Positions 1-7,771 of a stretch of DNA of 8,348 bases are shown in pieces. The notes under the pieces are model-generated. The model searched no databases. It was given only the letters and a program-made list of their open reading frames with translations, and had not been told where the DNA came from. The translations under genes were made by a program, and so were the position numbers. The number at the start of each line of letters is the position of its first letter. Within the stretch, counting starts at the first letter, position 1. This DNA is from CAYWNA01 sp964459305 (GTDB lineage Bacteria; Planctomycetota; Planctomycetia; Pirellulales; Pirellulaceae): assembly GCA_964459305.1 (NCBI GenBank), contig CAYWNA010000404.1, forward strand, positions 1-8,348, in the 5' to 3' direction.

Positions 1-2343
1 CTGCCGAACAACGACTTCCGGTCCATCGTGATCGACTCGGCGGGCAACAAATGGCTGGGGACCAACGGCGGCGGCCTTGCGAAGTTCGACGGCGCAAACT
101 GGACTGTCTACGACACCAGCAATTCGGCTTTGCCTGGCGATCGGGTCTGGGCCGTTGCGACAGACCGCAACGGCCACCTTTGGGCCGGCTCCAGCGGTTT
201 GGCTGAGCTTTGGTACGACCAGCAGGGGCAGGAGCACTGGAATCTTTACGACGTCAACAATTCGGCGTTGCCGTCCAACACCATCCGCAGCATCAGTGTC
301 GACGAAGCCAACAACAAGTGGATCGCCACGTACCATGGGCTCGCGAAGTTCGATGGCACGGACTGGACGGTCTACGATCCCAAAACCCTTCTCGGTTTCG
401 TCGATGACGACGGCTACAGCAACGTTGTCGTCGATGCGGACGGTGCCGTGTGGGTCGGATTCTGCGACGGGTTGGCAAAGTTCGACGGCACTACTTGGAC
501 GGTCGTCAATGCGGGGAACTCCCCACTGTCGTACAACTACGTCACTTCCGTGGAGCCCACCGACGGCAGCCAGACGTGGATTGGCACGTTCTACGGCGGC
601 TTGAACGGGTTCGACGGAGACGACTGGACCCTCTACGATGTTCGCAATTCCGACATGCCCAACAACGGAGCTTGGCTCCATGCCGTCGATGGCGACGGGG
701 CTGTGTGGATGAATAATTGGAACACGCCGGGCGTTGCCAGGTTTGACGGCGTAGACGACTGGACCGCGTTCAACAAAGACAATTCGGCGTTGCCGGACGG
801 CGGGGTCACTGGTCTTGTCGTTGGCCCCGACAACGCCAAATGGATGGTCGTCACCACGGACTGGGAAACTGGGGCGGGGGAACTGGTCACGTTCGATGGA
901 ACGAACTGGGAAACTTGGGATCTTCCCGCGCCGCTTGGCTATGAGGTTTCGCTCGATGTCGCTGAAGACGGGACGGTATGGATCGGCAACCAGCCTCGCT
1001 GGAACGGCAGCGAAATGGGCGGCGGAGGACTTGCAAGATTCGACGGCACGGAGTGGACGACCTACGACATGTCCAATTCGGGTCTGCCGTCCGATTGGAT
1101 CTCCAGCTTGGCCGTCGGAACGGGCGGCACAGTCTGGGCCGGCACTGGCGAAGGCTTGGCAAAGTTCGACGGCACGGACTGGACCGTTTACGACCGCGAC
1201 AATGCACCGTTGCTGAGCAACTGGGTTTCTGACCTCCGCGTGGACGACGATGGAAACGTTTGGGGTATATCGGGCTCGGCAGCGGGCGGTACGGCCGCGG
1301 TGAGGTTTGACGGCGCGAATTGGACCGTGTTTGTCTTGGACTCGGGCTTGCCGAATCGCCGAATCGAGGACTTCGAGGTAGCCGACGACGGCAACCTGTG
1401 GTTCGCCACGTGGGGCGGGCTGGGCCATGCTCGCGCTGCCGCCGACAACGTGCCACCCACGGTGACGATCGAACAGGCGGCCGGTCAATTGGACCCGACG
1501 TGCAGGCTGCCGAGCAACTTCACCGTCGTATTCACGGAACCGGTGGACGATTTTGGTGCAGACGATGTGCTGGTAAGCGGCACCGCGCCGGGTACGCCCG
1601 CCATCGAAGTGATCGGCAGCGGTACCACGTACAATGTCGCAATCGGCGGCTTCAGCGATACCGGGACGGTCATCGCAACCCTCGCTGCCGGCGTGGCCCA
1701 CGACGCCGCGGGCAACCGGAACCTGGCATCGACGAGCGTCGACAACACCGTGACCTATTTGCCTTGGATGAACGATGCCGAACCATTCGATGTGAGCGAC
1801 GACAACGTGGTTTCGGCGCTGGACGTGCTTCAGATCATCAACTACATCAACGCGAACGGTTCCGGTCGATTGCCACCGCCCCCACCGACCGGCCTTCGAT
1901 CGTTCGTTGACGTGAATGGGGACCGTGACGTCACGCCGTACGACGTATTGACGGTCATCAACCACATCAATAGTCAGTCATCCGGCTTGCCGGAAGGCGA
2001 GGCCACTCCATCACGTCTGCTGGCATTGGCAACGGAAACATTATCGGTGTTTCCAGTGTTGGGCACGGTATCTTCACGGAGCGAGTATGATCACTTCGCC
2101 AATTCATCGTGGGCAGTGGTTGCCAAGGACAGATTGAGTGACCGAGCGGTGAGGACGACAGCACAAGCAGCCGGCGATTTCGGAATGCCAATGGTTGACT
2201 GGATCCCGGCCGCACCATATCCAAGGCAAGGTCGGGGATGGCACGTGGATGCACTTGGTGAGCTGGTCCCAGTTTTTGCGGAACTGGATTCCGTCCTGCC
2301 TGACATTGCAGAAGACATCCAAAGCGCATGGCGTGATCTCTAG
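1..2343 (+). CDS. Beta-propeller repeat protein with Ig-like and dockerin-like domains (5' partial)
   Basis: The frame is open from base 1, so the start and any signal peptide lie upstream; 780 residues are visible, ending at TAG 2341-2343. Ten imperfect propeller units of the type LAKFDGTDWTVYD...NS.LP...V..L.VD.DG.VW.GT (Reg_prop-like) run to about 1435. A bacterial Ig-like domain follows (about 1450-1758; cues VTIEQAAGQ, FTVVFTEPV, AHDAAGN). Next comes a dockerin-like pair: loop 1 DVSDDNVVSALD from 1789 and loop 2 DVNGDRDVTPYD from 1909, each with Asp at loop positions 1, 5 and 12 and followed by a helix of the I-N-x-I-N type. About 120 C-terminal residues are not recognised. This arrangement is typical of large exported planctomycete proteins. 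A role as surface adhesin or sugar-binding scaffold is inference; no catalytic motif is seen. Dockerins outside cellulosomes have no established partner here. Confidence 0.9.
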   Translation: MPNNDFRSIVIDSAGNKWLGTNGGGLAKFDGANWTVYDTSNSALPGDRVWAVATDRNGHLWAGSSGLAELWYDQQGQEHWNLYDVNNSALPSNTIRSISVDEANNKWIATYHGLAKFDGTDWTVYDPKTLLGFVDDDGYSNVVVDADGAVWVGFCDGLAKFDGTTWTVVNAGNSPLSYNYVTSVEPTDGSQTWIGTFYGGLNGFDGDDWTLYDVRNSDMPNNGAWLHAVDGDGAVWMNNWNTPGVARFDGVDDWTAFNKDNSALPDGGVTGLVVGPDNAKWMVVTTDWETGAGELVTFDGTNWETWDLPAPLGYEVSLDVAEDGTVWIGNQPRWNGSEMGGGGLARFDGTEWTTYDMSNSGLPSDWISSLAVGTGGTVWAGTGEGLAKFDGTDWTVYDRDNAPLLSNWVSDLRVDDDGNVWGISGSAAGGTAAVRFDGANWTVFVLDSGLPNRRIEDFEVADDGNLWFATWGGLGHARAAADNVPPTVTIEQAAGQLDPTCRLPSNFTVVFTEPVDDFGADDVLVSGTAPGTPAIEVIGSGTTYNVAIGGFSDTGTVIATLAAGVAHDAAGNRNLASTSVDNTVTYLPWMNDAEPFDVSDDNVVSALDVLQIINYINANGSGRLPPPPPTGLRSFVDVNGDRDVTPYDVLTVINHINSQSSGLPEGEATPSRLLALATETLSVFPVLGTVSSRSEYDHFANSSWAVVAKDRLSDRAVRTTAQAAGDFGMPMVDWIPAAPYPRQGRGWHVDALGELVPVFAELDSVLPDIAEDIQSAWRDL
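76..1419 (+). repeat. Ten tandem propeller-blade units inside the partial CDS
   Basis: Units begin at the LAKF-like position at 76, 199, 340, 472, 601, 733, 883, 1030, 1156 and 1297, with an eleventh, degenerate start (LGHA) at 1420. Spacing is 123-150 bases, always a multiple of three. The best conserved core at DNA level is the stretch encoding AKFDGTxWT; units 1, 3, 4, 8 and 9 look closest to one another. The fragment before base 76 is the tail of another unit, so the array extends upstream. Uneven spacing and divergent copies suggest old duplication rather than recent expansion. Confidence 0.85.
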
Positions 2344-2388
2344 TTGCCGACCGGCTCGGCGAGTCCGATGGCGATGTTTGTTTCGTCG

Positions 2389-2586
2389 GTGCCGTGGGGA
2401 CCCCTTCGTGTCTCGGCAGTCATTTGAATCGCCCCCGACCCTGCTTTCCGCCGACAGGTACAAGTGCACTCCATCCGCAGTGCGCAGCGAAACGCGATCC
2501 AGTGGCGCTTTCGCGCCAAAAGCGCTACCAACAAAACCTCGGAGGGAATGCGATTCAAATGGCGCGGTCTGGGGACCCCTCGGCAC
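2389..2586. repeat. 198-base unit bounded by imperfect inverted repeats
   Basis: The left arm (2389-2432) reads GTGCCGTGGGGACCCC, a 16-base gap, then CATTTGAATCGC. The right arm (2550-2586), on the opposite strand, reads GTGCCGAGGGGTCCCC, a 9-base gap, then the identical CATTTGAATCGC. The outer blocks match at 14 of 16 positions and the inner block at 12 of 12. The centre contains the hairpin TGGCGC-TTTC-GCGCCA (2503-2518). No target-site duplication is visible at the outer edges and no protein is encoded. A MITE or the remnant of a non-autonomous element is the simplest reading; a large cruciform or RNA fold is the alternative. Confidence 0.55.
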
Positions 2587-2589
2587 TGT

Positions 2590-2605
2590 GTGGCATTTTG
2601 CCCGC
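2590..2605 (+). repeat. 16-base direct repeat, copy 1
   Basis: The sequence GTGGCATTTTGCCCGC is identical to 7794-7809. It lies four bases beyond the right edge of the inverted-repeat unit. Its core GGC-ATTTT-GCC is a small hairpin, but the outer GGCG/CGCC extension present in copy 2 is missing here. Both copies are followed by CCGCTGC, at different distances. Confidence 0.6.
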
Positions 2606-2840
2606 GACCCGCTGCAATAGAGTGCAATGGGGCGTATGAACCCAGCGAAAACAACGAGAACGCGAGTTTTCGCAGGGAAACGGACACATCCAATTTCGTC
2701 TCCGATAGACTACCCGAAATCGTTGCTCCGCTCTACTTGGCCTGTTACATTCGTGACTGGTAGGCGGTGCGATATCGAAAACGGCTCGCAGCGTGAGCTG
2801 CAGCAGAGTTACAGTCAAACGCCTAGAGAGCGAGACGGTC

Positions 2841-4067
2841 ATGACCAGTGAAATGTCTTCCCGTGAGCGGATGCTTGCGGCGTTGAATCGCCAAACGCCG
2901 GATTACGTCCCCATGGCGTTCATGATATTCAGCGCGTTGAATCAGCGTCTCAATCGAAAGCGAAGGGGCGGCGATCAGTCGGCGGTGATCGAAGCGCAAA
3001 TCGAACTTGGCCTGGACCCGGTTGTCGACTTGACCTTCTTTGCTCCGCTCGTGGACGAAATCGGCCACACTGACGCACCGGGGTTTCCTGTGCGACTCGG
3101 CGAAGGTGTGAAGACGCGCCAGTGGGCTCAGAGTGCGGAAGGCAGCCGTTATCCGTCACTGCACAAAGAATATGTCACCCCTTCCGGAACGCTATCCGTT
3201 CAGGTCGACCAGACGGAAGACTGGCCCTACGGCGACACCGCCAATGACGACTTTCACGTGCCGCTGATGGACGACTACCTCGCACCCCGATGTTCGAAAT
3301 ACCTTGTTGAAACAAGAGACGACCTCGATTCTCTGCGATATCTTCTTGTCCCACCGACAGCAGACGATCTGAAAACACGTCATGAAAAATGGCGCGAAGG
3401 CAAGGAACTGGCCAAGAAACACGATCTTCTGCTGGCCGGTGGCTGGGGCGTGGGCAGCGATGCGCTGGCGTGGTTCAGCGGACTTCAAAACGCGGTGATG
3501 ATGGCGATCGACGATCCCGCGTTCCTTGAGGAACTGCTGAGCATCATCGACGCATGGAACCGACCGCGGATGCAGGCATTCTTGGACTTTGGCGTGGATC
3601 TGTTCATCCGGCGCGCGTGGTATGAGGGCACCGACTTCTGGTCGCCGGGTCTCTATCAACAGTTCTTTGTCCCGATCGTCCGCGAAGAAGTTCGTATGGC
3701 ACACGAAGCCGGCGCAAAGTACGGCTACATCCTCACCAGCGGGTCAATGCCGCTGCACGAGACGCTCATCGAGCTTGGCGTCGATGTGTTGCTCGGTCCC
3801 GATCCCATCCAGGGCAAAGGCACCGACCTGAATCGGATGGGTGAACAGCTTCGGGGCAAGATGTGCACATGGGGCGGCGTCAACGGTTTTGTCACGGTCG
3901 AGATGGGCACGAAAGCAGACATCGACACCGCCGTGCGCGAGGCGATCTCAGCGCTGGGTCCTCAGGGCTTCATCCTCTCTCCTGTCGACAACGTCCGCGA
4001 TCCGTCTGACGAGACATGGGAAAAGGTACTCGCGCTGATCGATTCGTGGAAGAAGTATCGAAGTTAA
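2841..4067 (+). CDS. URO-D superfamily protein (uroporphyrinogen decarboxylase-like / methyltransferase-like)
   Basis: 408 residues from ATG 2841, preceded by GAGAG at 2826-2830; an in-frame ATG at 2853 (MSSRERM) is a possible alternative, and the longer GTG frame from 2793 has no family support. The N-terminus MSSRERMLAALNRQTPDYVP is the usual opening of the URO-D/MtaA/CmuA superfamily, and the body fits a single TIM-barrel (GAKYGYILTSGS, CTWGGVN, ILSPVDNVRDPSDE). Corrinoid methyltransferases of this family bind zinc through H-x-C near residue 298; here that position reads LTS (L298-T299-S300), so a zinc-dependent methyl transfer of the MtaA kind is doubtful. True haem-pathway HemE is also unlikely given the divergence. 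No signal peptide: cytoplasmic. Substrate unknown. The next gene starts 30 bases after the stop on the same strand, so co-transcription is likely. Confidence 0.88.
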   Translation: MTSEMSSRERMLAALNRQTPDYVPMAFMIFSALNQRLNRKRRGGDQSAVIEAQIELGLDPVVDLTFFAPLVDEIGHTDAPGFPVRLGEGVKTRQWAQSAEGSRYPSLHKEYVTPSGTLSVQVDQTEDWPYGDTANDDFHVPLMDDYLAPRCSKYLVETRDDLDSLRYLLVPPTADDLKTRHEKWREGKELAKKHDLLLAGGWGVGSDALAWFSGLQNAVMMAIDDPAFLEELLSIIDAWNRPRMQAFLDFGVDLFIRRAWYEGTDFWSPGLYQQFFVPIVREEVRMAHEAGAKYGYILTSGSMPLHETLIELGVDVLLGPDPIQGKGTDLNRMGEQLRGKMCTWGGVNGFVTVEMGTKADIDTAVREAISALGPQGFILSPVDNVRDPSDETWEKVLALIDSWKKYRS

Positions 4068-4097
4068 CACGTCACCAAGCGACCACAGAGCAGAAGG

Positions 4098-4874
4098 ATG
4101 CCCTTCACCGACGTGAATCACCGACTGGAGTACGCCTGGCTGGGTCCGAAGCCGGACGCGGCCCCTACGATCGTCATGCTCCATCACGGACTGGGATCTG
4201 TATCGGCTTGGCACAACTTCCCGCAAGCCGTGGCGGACCGCACAGGCCTTGGGGTCCTTGTCTACAGCCGCTGGGGCTACGGCAAGTCCGAGCCGCTCAG
4301 GGATGTCCCCCATCCCGTCGACTTCATGGATCGGGAAGCTCGCGAAGACCTTCACCAATTGATCCGCGCCTTGGCGATTCAAACACCGATCCTTTTGGGC
4401 CACAGCGACGGCGCGTCGATTGCCCTGCTATATGCCTCGGCCGGACTTGAACCCAGGCCGACAAGTCTGATCCTGATGGCCCCGCACGTCTTCGTCGAAG
4501 AGTGCACGACCAGCAACGCCGAGGCGATACGAGCAGCGTATGAGAGCGGGGAGCTTCGCAAGAAACTGGCCCGCCACCACAACGACCCAGACGGTGCCTT
4601 CCACGGCTGGAATGCGACATGGCTCATGCCGGAATTCCGCAAGTGGAACATCGAAGCAGCCCTGGCGACGGTCCACTGTCCGGTTACGGTGATCCAAGGC
4701 GAGGACGACGAATACGGAACAGCCAAGCAGATTCACGCGTTGACACAGGGACTTGGAACAGAGGCTGAGGTCGTACTACTGCCGGACTGCGCGCATCTGG
4801 TGTACCGAGACAAAGAAGACGAATCACTGTTGGCGATCGAGCGCCACGTGCGACGCGTACTTGAGGCGCCCTAA
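4098..4874 (+). CDS. Alpha/beta hydrolase fold protein
   Basis: 258 residues. The fold is shown by the oxyanion motif HHG (residues 29-31), the nucleophile elbow G-H-S-D-G with Ser103, the acid in IQGEDDEYGT (Asp204 by the usual G-x-x-D spacing, Asp203 next to it) and the base His233 in DCAHLV. All three catalytic residues are therefore present and correctly ordered. No signal peptide or membrane segment is seen, so it is likely cytoplasmic. ATG 4098 is the only start between the upstream stop and residue 27; AGAAGG abuts it with no spacer, so any Shine-Dalgarno role would fall to GAG at 4088-4090. It follows the URO-D gene by 30 bases, in the same frame, as a likely operon partner. Esterase, C-C hydrolase or lactonase activity cannot be told apart from sequence. 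Confidence 0.9.
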   Translation: MPFTDVNHRLEYAWLGPKPDAAPTIVMLHHGLGSVSAWHNFPQAVADRTGLGVLVYSRWGYGKSEPLRDVPHPVDFMDREAREDLHQLIRALAIQTPILLGHSDGASIALLYASAGLEPRPTSLILMAPHVFVEECTTSNAEAIRAAYESGELRKKLARHHNDPDGAFHGWNATWLMPEFRKWNIEAALATVHCPVTVIQGEDDEYGTAKQIHALTQGLGTEAEVVLLPDCAHLVYRDKEDESLLAIERHVRRVLEAP

Positions 4875-4880
4875 CATGCC

Positions 4881-4900
4881 GAGTCGAGCTCTGTTGACTC
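4881..4900. terminator. Weak possible bidirectional terminator hairpin between convergent operons
   Basis: GAGTCGA (4881-4887) can pair with TTGACTC (4894-4900) in a seven-pair stem including one G-T pair, with a six-base loop. It sits in the 80-base gap between the converging hydrolase and xylanase genes, where a shared terminator would be expected. There is no T-run on either strand, so the call is weak. Confidence 0.22.
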
Positions 4901-4954
4901 TGCTTCCTCCTGTTCAGCTGTCCCGCGAAGCGGCTCCTCTTCATATCGAATCGA

Positions 4955-6637
4955 CTAAGGCAGGACGATGTCGACCTTCGCGGGTCCGCGCCGGAGGATC
5001 TGAAAATCCTTCTCAATTCGCGGTTCCGGGCCGGTCAAGCCTGCTACAGCGATGCGATAGGTTCCGTAGAACCCTCGGAACGAAAAAAGACCCGACCCGT
5101 CGGTGGTGCCCGTGCGTTTGGTCTTCCATTCCTCGCGGATCATACGGCGGAGTCCCTCGTAAACCGGCTTCGGTGACATGTCGGGCCGCAACATCCCGCC
5201 GCCCGGCAGCCACGATGCGGCGTCGCTGAGGTCCCACCAGGTGATCGCCACCACGGCAGGATGAGCGAAACATACGCGGTAGAACTTCATGGCGTACTCC
5301 GCTTGTGCCGCTTCGTCCCAAACGCCCGATCGATGTGATCCAGTGATCTTCTGTCCGGCGGAGGTTGGCGTAAACTCGGTGATATGCAGATCCTTGCCGA
5401 GTGTGGCATATTCGTCGAGGATCTGCTGGACACGATGGAGTGGAAAACGCATCGTCCGCGGTTCGTGGGCCTGGATCCCGATCCCGTCGAAGGGCACGCC
5501 GTTACGTTTGGCCTCGCTCACCAGTTGGAAAAAGTCCGGGCAGCCGTCGGCCAACACGGCATAGTCGTTGATGATCAAGTGGGCCGTCGGGTCGGCCTGT
5601 CGCGCCCAACGGTAAGGTTCGTCCACTTTTGGATCGTCCAGGTGCGATGGCTCGTTGACCACCTCCCAAAACTCAATCCTGCCCTGAAAGCGGCGTAGAA
5701 TCTCTTGCACGCGGTTCCGCTGGACGTCGCGCGTGGGTTGACCGTCGGACCAATGCGGCACCCCGGCCTCACAGCCCCACAGCAGCGGATGCCCTTTGAC
5801 GCGGATTCCATAGTAGCGACACCATGCAATCACCTTGTCCGTGTACTCGTACAGCGGTTTCCCGCGTTGTCGTTCGTACCACCGCCAGTAGAAGCCTACC
5901 GTAGCGCAATTGAACAGCTCCTCGAACCGTTTCTTGTAGGCCGTGTTGAGCGTCGCATCTGGAAGGCGGTCGAAGTCGAAGATATTGCAGCCAAACAGGA
6001 ACTCGTGTCTGGTCTGTTCGACAGATACGCGCGCACCTGTCACGGGTTTGCCTTGCGGGTCAACGAGTCGCAGCGTCACGTCCGCCTTTCGGTGCTTCTC
6101 GATAGCCCGGTCTGTTGCTGCAACGAGTTCCCGTTCGCGCTGCTCCGCCGCCTGGGACCACTCTTCGGTACCCACTCGAATCGGGTCGGCTGCTCCCAGC
6201 GGCGGCTTGACTGTAAAGCGATCCAGATACAGGTTGCGGTCCTCGTCACCCACGACGGCGTCATTCACAAACGCAACGGCAAGTTCGCACACACCGGCCG
6301 GCAGTTCCACCTGGAAGCGATAGTCGGTCCATGTTGCGCGGTCGACGGTCACCGTGCGAACCGTGCGGCCGTCCATCTGGAATGCCATTCGAGGCCAGAC
6401 TCCTGCTGCCGGACTACCGAAGGCGCGAACCACAACTTGGTACGTAGCACCGTCCGTGATCCGTATCGGCTGCCCCACGCGTCCGTTGGTCCAAAGGTTC
6501 CAGCCGCCGTCCGGCAACGGTCCGCCTTCGGTACGCACCAGCGCCCCGTCGGCTGGAATCACCATGTCTGCAGATGCCGGAGCGATGCAGCCGATCCATA
6601 CCGCCGTACACAGCAAGATGAGAGAGAGCTTGTTCAT
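4955..6637 (-). CDS. Secreted GH10 endo-1,4-beta-xylanase with N-terminal xylan-binding module
   Basis: 560 residues from ATG 6637, with GGAG at 6646-6649 eight bases ahead and a clear signal peptide (MNKLSLILL...APASA, cut near residue 23). An upstream in-frame GTG at 6730 would bury that signal and is rejected. Residues about 24-146 resemble a Ca-dependent CBM60/CBM36-like module (GGWNLWTNG, FVNDAVVGDEDRNLYLD). The GH10 barrel spans about 190-505: FLFGCNIF, GHPLLWG (His283), acid/base Glu329 in WEVVNEP, QAHEP, nucleophile Glu421 in HITEFTPTS, and ITWWDLSD. A beta-rich tail (GLFSFRGFYGTYRIAV) ends the protein. GH10 enzymes cut internal xylan linkages with retention of configuration; here outside the cytoplasmic membrane. 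It starts 89 bases after the thuA-like gene on the same strand, probably in one operon. Confidence 0.95.
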   Translation of the reverse strand: MNKLSLILLCTAVWIGCIAPASADMVIPADGALVRTEGGPLPDGGWNLWTNGRVGQPIRITDGATYQVVVRAFGSPAAGVWPRMAFQMDGRTVRTVTVDRATWTDYRFQVELPAGVCELAVAFVNDAVVGDEDRNLYLDRFTVKPPLGAADPIRVGTEEWSQAAEQRERELVAATDRAIEKHRKADVTLRLVDPQGKPVTGARVSVEQTRHEFLFGCNIFDFDRLPDATLNTAYKKRFEELFNCATVGFYWRWYERQRGKPLYEYTDKVIAWCRYYGIRVKGHPLLWGCEAGVPHWSDGQPTRDVQRNRVQEILRRFQGRIEFWEVVNEPSHLDDPKVDEPYRWARQADPTAHLIINDYAVLADGCPDFFQLVSEAKRNGVPFDGIGIQAHEPRTMRFPLHRVQQILDEYATLGKDLHITEFTPTSAGQKITGSHRSGVWDEAAQAEYAMKFYRVCFAHPAVVAITWWDLSDAASWLPGGGMLRPDMSPKPVYEGLRRMIREEWKTKRTGTTDGSGLFSFRGFYGTYRIAVAGLTGPEPRIEKDFQILRRGPAKVDIVLP

Positions 6638-6726
6638 CTCGTAGACTCCGGCGCCTGCGCATAATTCGACCGGGAGACGGCGCATGCGACACGTATCCGC
6701 ACAGCGCAACAGCAAAAGCGCCGCGC

Positions 6727-7647
6727 TCACTTCTTTCTCTTGGGTCGCGGCTTGGGTTCAACCGAGCCGGGCTCGAAGATGGCCATGTCGGGCAGAGATG
6801 TCTTCACGCCCTCGGCGGGTATGTCGGTTTTTGCTGTCCAGACGATGCTGTTGAGCACCAGTGTCCGCAGGTCGTCGATCCGCCAGCTTCGGTAGTAGTG
6901 GGGCAGGACGATACCCACGCCCCTGCCTCCGTCGGGCCGTTGGACGGCCCAGGCAATCGTCTCTTTCTTCGGTTCGATCGGAGGTAACATCGAGTAGACA
7001 AGGGGAGTGACGTTGGAAGCGGGGCCGTCCTTGCCAAAGTAATTGTTCCAGTACGGTTCGTCATCGAAAGTAAAGCTCTTCCAGCCCTGCAGGATCGGAT
7101 GCTCGTTGTCCTCGGGAACCATCGTCGAAGTTAGTACCCTGGCCACGGAACGGTGATGTTTGCAGCCGGTGGCAAAATAGCCTCCCAGCCAATGAAGCAG
7201 CGGGTGATCTCCATCTTCGGACACGTGGTTCGCTCGAAGGCCGGTAGCATAGTGCAGACAGACGATACCGCAGCCCCGGTCCATCATCTTCGCCAACTGC
7301 GCCTTGATCTCGGCCGGCTGATCCATTCGCTCCGGCGGAAAGATGTCACCGGTGAAGACGATCGTTGCGGCCTGTTTAAGAACCTTCCCATCTTTGGGCC
7401 ATTCACTCACGACCTCGGCGTTGAATGGCTTGACATTCTCGGTGTGCTCGACACAGTATTCGAGCAGCCGAGCGCTCGCGGCGGCTTCGTGCGTGCCCGG
7501 CGGGTGTTGGCAGGGGCCCGCGACGAACACAATCTTCGCAGCGGGCGAATCCTCCGCAATTCCCTCTTGGGAAAGCGTTGACCATATCGTCCCGGTCACC
7601 ACCAAACAGTTGGCGAAAAGTCCCACATACAATAGTCGTGTCTTCAT
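6727..7647 (-). CDS. ThuA-like domain protein, secreted
   Basis: 306 residues from ATG 7647, with AGGAG at 7658-7662 ten bases upstream. The N-terminus (MKTRLLYVGLFANCLVVTGT) is a basic start plus hydrophobic run typical of a signal peptide; the 99 codons open upstream in frame cross the insertion-sequence region and are not part of it. The ThuA/glutamine-amidotransferase-like fold is indicated by VFVAGPCQHPPGTHE (41-54), GCGIVCLHYATG (125-136), DDEPYW (195-200) and GGRGVGIVLPHYY...LVLNSIVWTAK (240-273). The C-terminus is a proline/lysine tail (KPRPKRKK). ThuA proteins are linked to sugar use (named from trehalose utilisation), but most planctomycete members have no proven activity. It precedes the xylanase gene by 89 bases, so a shared role in polysaccharide use is plausible inference. 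Confidence 0.9.
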   Translation of the reverse strand: MKTRLLYVGLFANCLVVTGTIWSTLSQEGIAEDSPAAKIVFVAGPCQHPPGTHEAAASARLLEYCVEHTENVKPFNAEVVSEWPKDGKVLKQAATIVFTGDIFPPERMDQPAEIKAQLAKMMDRGCGIVCLHYATGLRANHVSEDGDHPLLHWLGGYFATGCKHHRSVARVLTSTMVPEDNEHPILQGWKSFTFDDEPYWNNYFGKDGPASNVTPLVYSMLPPIEPKKETIAWAVQRPDGGRGVGIVLPHYYRSWRIDDLRTLVLNSIVWTAKTDIPAEGVKTSLPDMAIFEPGSVEPKPRPKRKK

Positions 7648-7771
7648 GTCGTTCTTGCTCCTGTGATGTCGCCGATTCGAAATATCCTCGTTCAACGGCA
7701 AGCCGAGGGCGTCGGCGAATCCGCCACGCAGTCGCCTTCGATACGATGAAAGAGCGAGTAAGGGAGTAGAA

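Larger units (their letters stand above)
2344..2840. other. Gene-free stretch between the propeller protein and the URO-D gene
   Basis: No frame here shows a recognisable protein; the open frames are short, overlap on both strands and lack family motifs. The stretch holds an inverted-repeat unit (2389-2586), a small GC hairpin (TGGCGC/GCGCCA, 2503-2518) and a 16-base sequence repeated at 7794. The promoter of the URO-D gene should lie in about 2610-2830, but I see no sigma-70-like pair good enough to call. No terminator with a T-run follows the stop at 2343. Confidence 0.6.

Noticed and set aside
887..1456. 189-codon minus-strand open frame opposite the propeller repeats
   Set aside because: Arg/Ser/Pro-rich translation mirroring the repeated coding sequence; no domain or ribosome-binding site.
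2340..2693. Several short overlapping open frames in the gene-free stretch
   Set aside because: Both strands are open together, none has a family motif, and the inverted repeats explain the structure better.
2723..2750. TTGCTC and TTACAT, 16 bases apart, as promoter of the URO-D gene
   Set aside because: Only three of six consensus positions match in each box.
5705..6664. 319-codon plus-strand open frame antisense to the xylanase
   Set aside because: It lies opposite a clear GH10 gene with catalytic motifs, has no recognisable family features and is a typical GC-rich shadow frame.
6638..6730. GTG start at 6730 for the xylanase, overlapping the thuA-like stop
   Set aside because: The signal peptide begins at ATG 6637 with GGAG eight bases ahead; the extra 31 residues resemble no leader.
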